A program made the translations under genes and the position numbers. From NCBI GenBank assembly GCA_015487515.1, contig WFPQ01000199.1, positions 1 to 5,498 on the forward strand: a stretch of DNA of 5,498 nt. The letters run 5' to 3'. The notes beneath the pieces were generated by a model. The model worked only from the letters and a program-made list of their open reading frames with translations. It searched no databases and was not told where the DNA came from. The DNA is from Hyphomicrobiales bacterium (GTDB taxonomy: Bacteria; Pseudomonadota; Alphaproteobacteria; Rhizobiales; Devosiaceae). Position 1 is the first letter of the stretch; each line of letters opens with the position of its first letter. Shown piece after piece: positions 4,880 through 5,498 of this stretch.

Positions 4880-5497
4880 TCACTGACTGCGCACGTCTGA
4901 ATATTCCTTGGTGTAGGGTTTCCCGAAAAACGTAACCCAGAAATAGTTAAGGGTGTATATTCCGGCTGTCCTGAAAATCCCCTCCTTTTCGAGCCGCCGG
5001 CCAGAAGTATACATGGGAAGACCAAAGGTCCACTTGACCTGGCCGACCTTGTGCAGGCGCGTGGCCACATCCGTATCCTCCCCATAAAAGGTAATGGAGC
5101 GGTCGTAACCGCCAACCCGGTTCCAGGCGCTGCGCCTTATCACGAAATTGCCCCCCTGGATCATGGAACCAACCCGGAAAACGAAACGGTTAAGAACATA
5201 AAGCAAAAAGGCCATGTAATAGAAAATGCGCACAAGAATGCGGTTGTACCAGGCCATGTCGTGGTAAACATAGGGACCGCTGAGAGCCACCAGGTCCGGA
5301 TTTTTTTCAAAGGAGGTCAGAACCGTATCAATCCAGCCATCGGGCAACTGGGTATCGGCATCGATATTGGCCACGAGTTCGGCGCTGGAAGCCTCAAAAC
5401 CGGCATGGCGGGCATGCACAAGACCCTTTTTGCCCTCGTAAACCACTGTAACTGCGGGAAAAGTCCTGGCAATCTGCGCCGTTTTATCACTGGAGGC
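4880..5497 (-). CDS. Family 2 (GT-A) glycosyltransferase, C-terminal part; start outside the window
   Basis: A glycosyltransferase of the GT2 type, moving a sugar from a nucleotide-sugar donor to an unidentified acceptor, probably at the inner membrane in envelope or exopolysaccharide synthesis. About 205 residues are visible and the N-terminus is cut off. In order: 'GLVHARHAGFEAS' (25-37); 'NIDADTQLPDGW' (44-55) with the metal-binding DxD at 46-48; a hydrophobic stretch 'RIFYYMAFLLYVLNRFVF' (about 90-107) that may be a membrane-associated helix; 'IQGGNFVIRRSAWNRVGGYD' (113-132); 'YGEDTDVATRL' (138-148) with the ED motif expected to hold the catalytic base; and a C-terminal 'TSGRRLEKEG'...'EYSDVR'. 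The reading frame is open to the window edge, so the Met at 5446 (GTG) is internal. It has no metabolic tie to the downstream cluster. The exact substrate cannot be read from the sequence. Confidence 0.88.
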   Translation of the reverse strand, partial: ASSDKTAQIARTFPAVTVVYEGKKGLVHARHAGFEASSAELVANIDADTQLPDGWIDTVLTSFEKNPDLVALSGPYVYHDMAWYNRILVRIFYYMAFLLYVLNRFVFRVGSMIQGGNFVIRRSAWNRVGGYDRSITFYGEDTDVATRLHKVGQVKWTFGLPMYTSGRRLEKEGIFRTAGIYTLNYFWVTFFGKPYTKEYSDVRSQ

Positions 5498-5498
5498 A

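Noticed and set aside
1..5498. Search for a mobile element, CRISPR array, tRNA, toxin-antitoxin or defence system.
   Set aside because: All coding space is occupied by housekeeping metabolism, a regulator and a glycosyltransferase; no terminal inverted repeats, transposase motifs, regular spacer array or cloverleaf were seen.

Overview
The window reads as chromosomal DNA from a moderately GC-rich, probably alphaproteobacterial, heterotroph or facultative autotroph. This is inferred from protein style only: an alphaproteobacterial-looking ATP-dependent PEP carboxykinase, a Calvin-type class IIA fructose-bisphosphate aldolase, a class I fructose-1,6-bisphosphatase, and a LacI/GalR regulator with a 'SQSAVSRAFTPGAS' recognition helix. 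No species can be named from the sequence.

All five genes lie on the minus strand, so transcription runs from high to low coordinates. In that order they are: the 3' end of a family 2 glycosyltransferase (5497-4880, its start outside the window); an AT-richer gap (4879-4702); a LacI-family regulator (4701-3637); a signal-rich leader (3636-3366); ATP-type PEP carboxykinase pckA (3365-1719); a 296-bp gap with short repeats (1718-1423); aldolase fba (1422-358); and the first ~106 codons of fructose-1,6-bisphosphatase fbp (318-1, running off the window).

The central block is a gluconeogenesis cluster. PckA makes phosphoenolpyruvate from oxaloacetate, Fba condenses triose phosphates to fructose-1,6-bisphosphate, and FBPase removes the C1 phosphate irreversibly. 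These are the reactions at the start and near the end of the route from TCA intermediates to hexose. Fba and FBPase also serve the Calvin cycle. The LacI-type regulator directly upstream of pckA, with two near-palindromic CG-centred sites just after its stop codon, suggests local control of the cluster, comparable in layout to rhizobial PckR-type control. That functional link is inference.

The most interesting DNA is the 271-bp regulator-pckA leader. It holds two operator-like palindromes 25 bp apart, a long hairpin overlapping one of them, a triple 15-16-bp tandem repeat, a 7-bp inverted repeat, and an imperfect 23-bp-period duplication of the pckA translation-initiation region. The second notable point is the fba-fbp junction: FBPase-like sequence continues in the same frame straight after the fba TGA, with no ATG, so FBPase must start at a non-ATG codon or be reached by stop-codon readthrough. 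No RNA gene, IS element, CRISPR array or prophage feature was seen.
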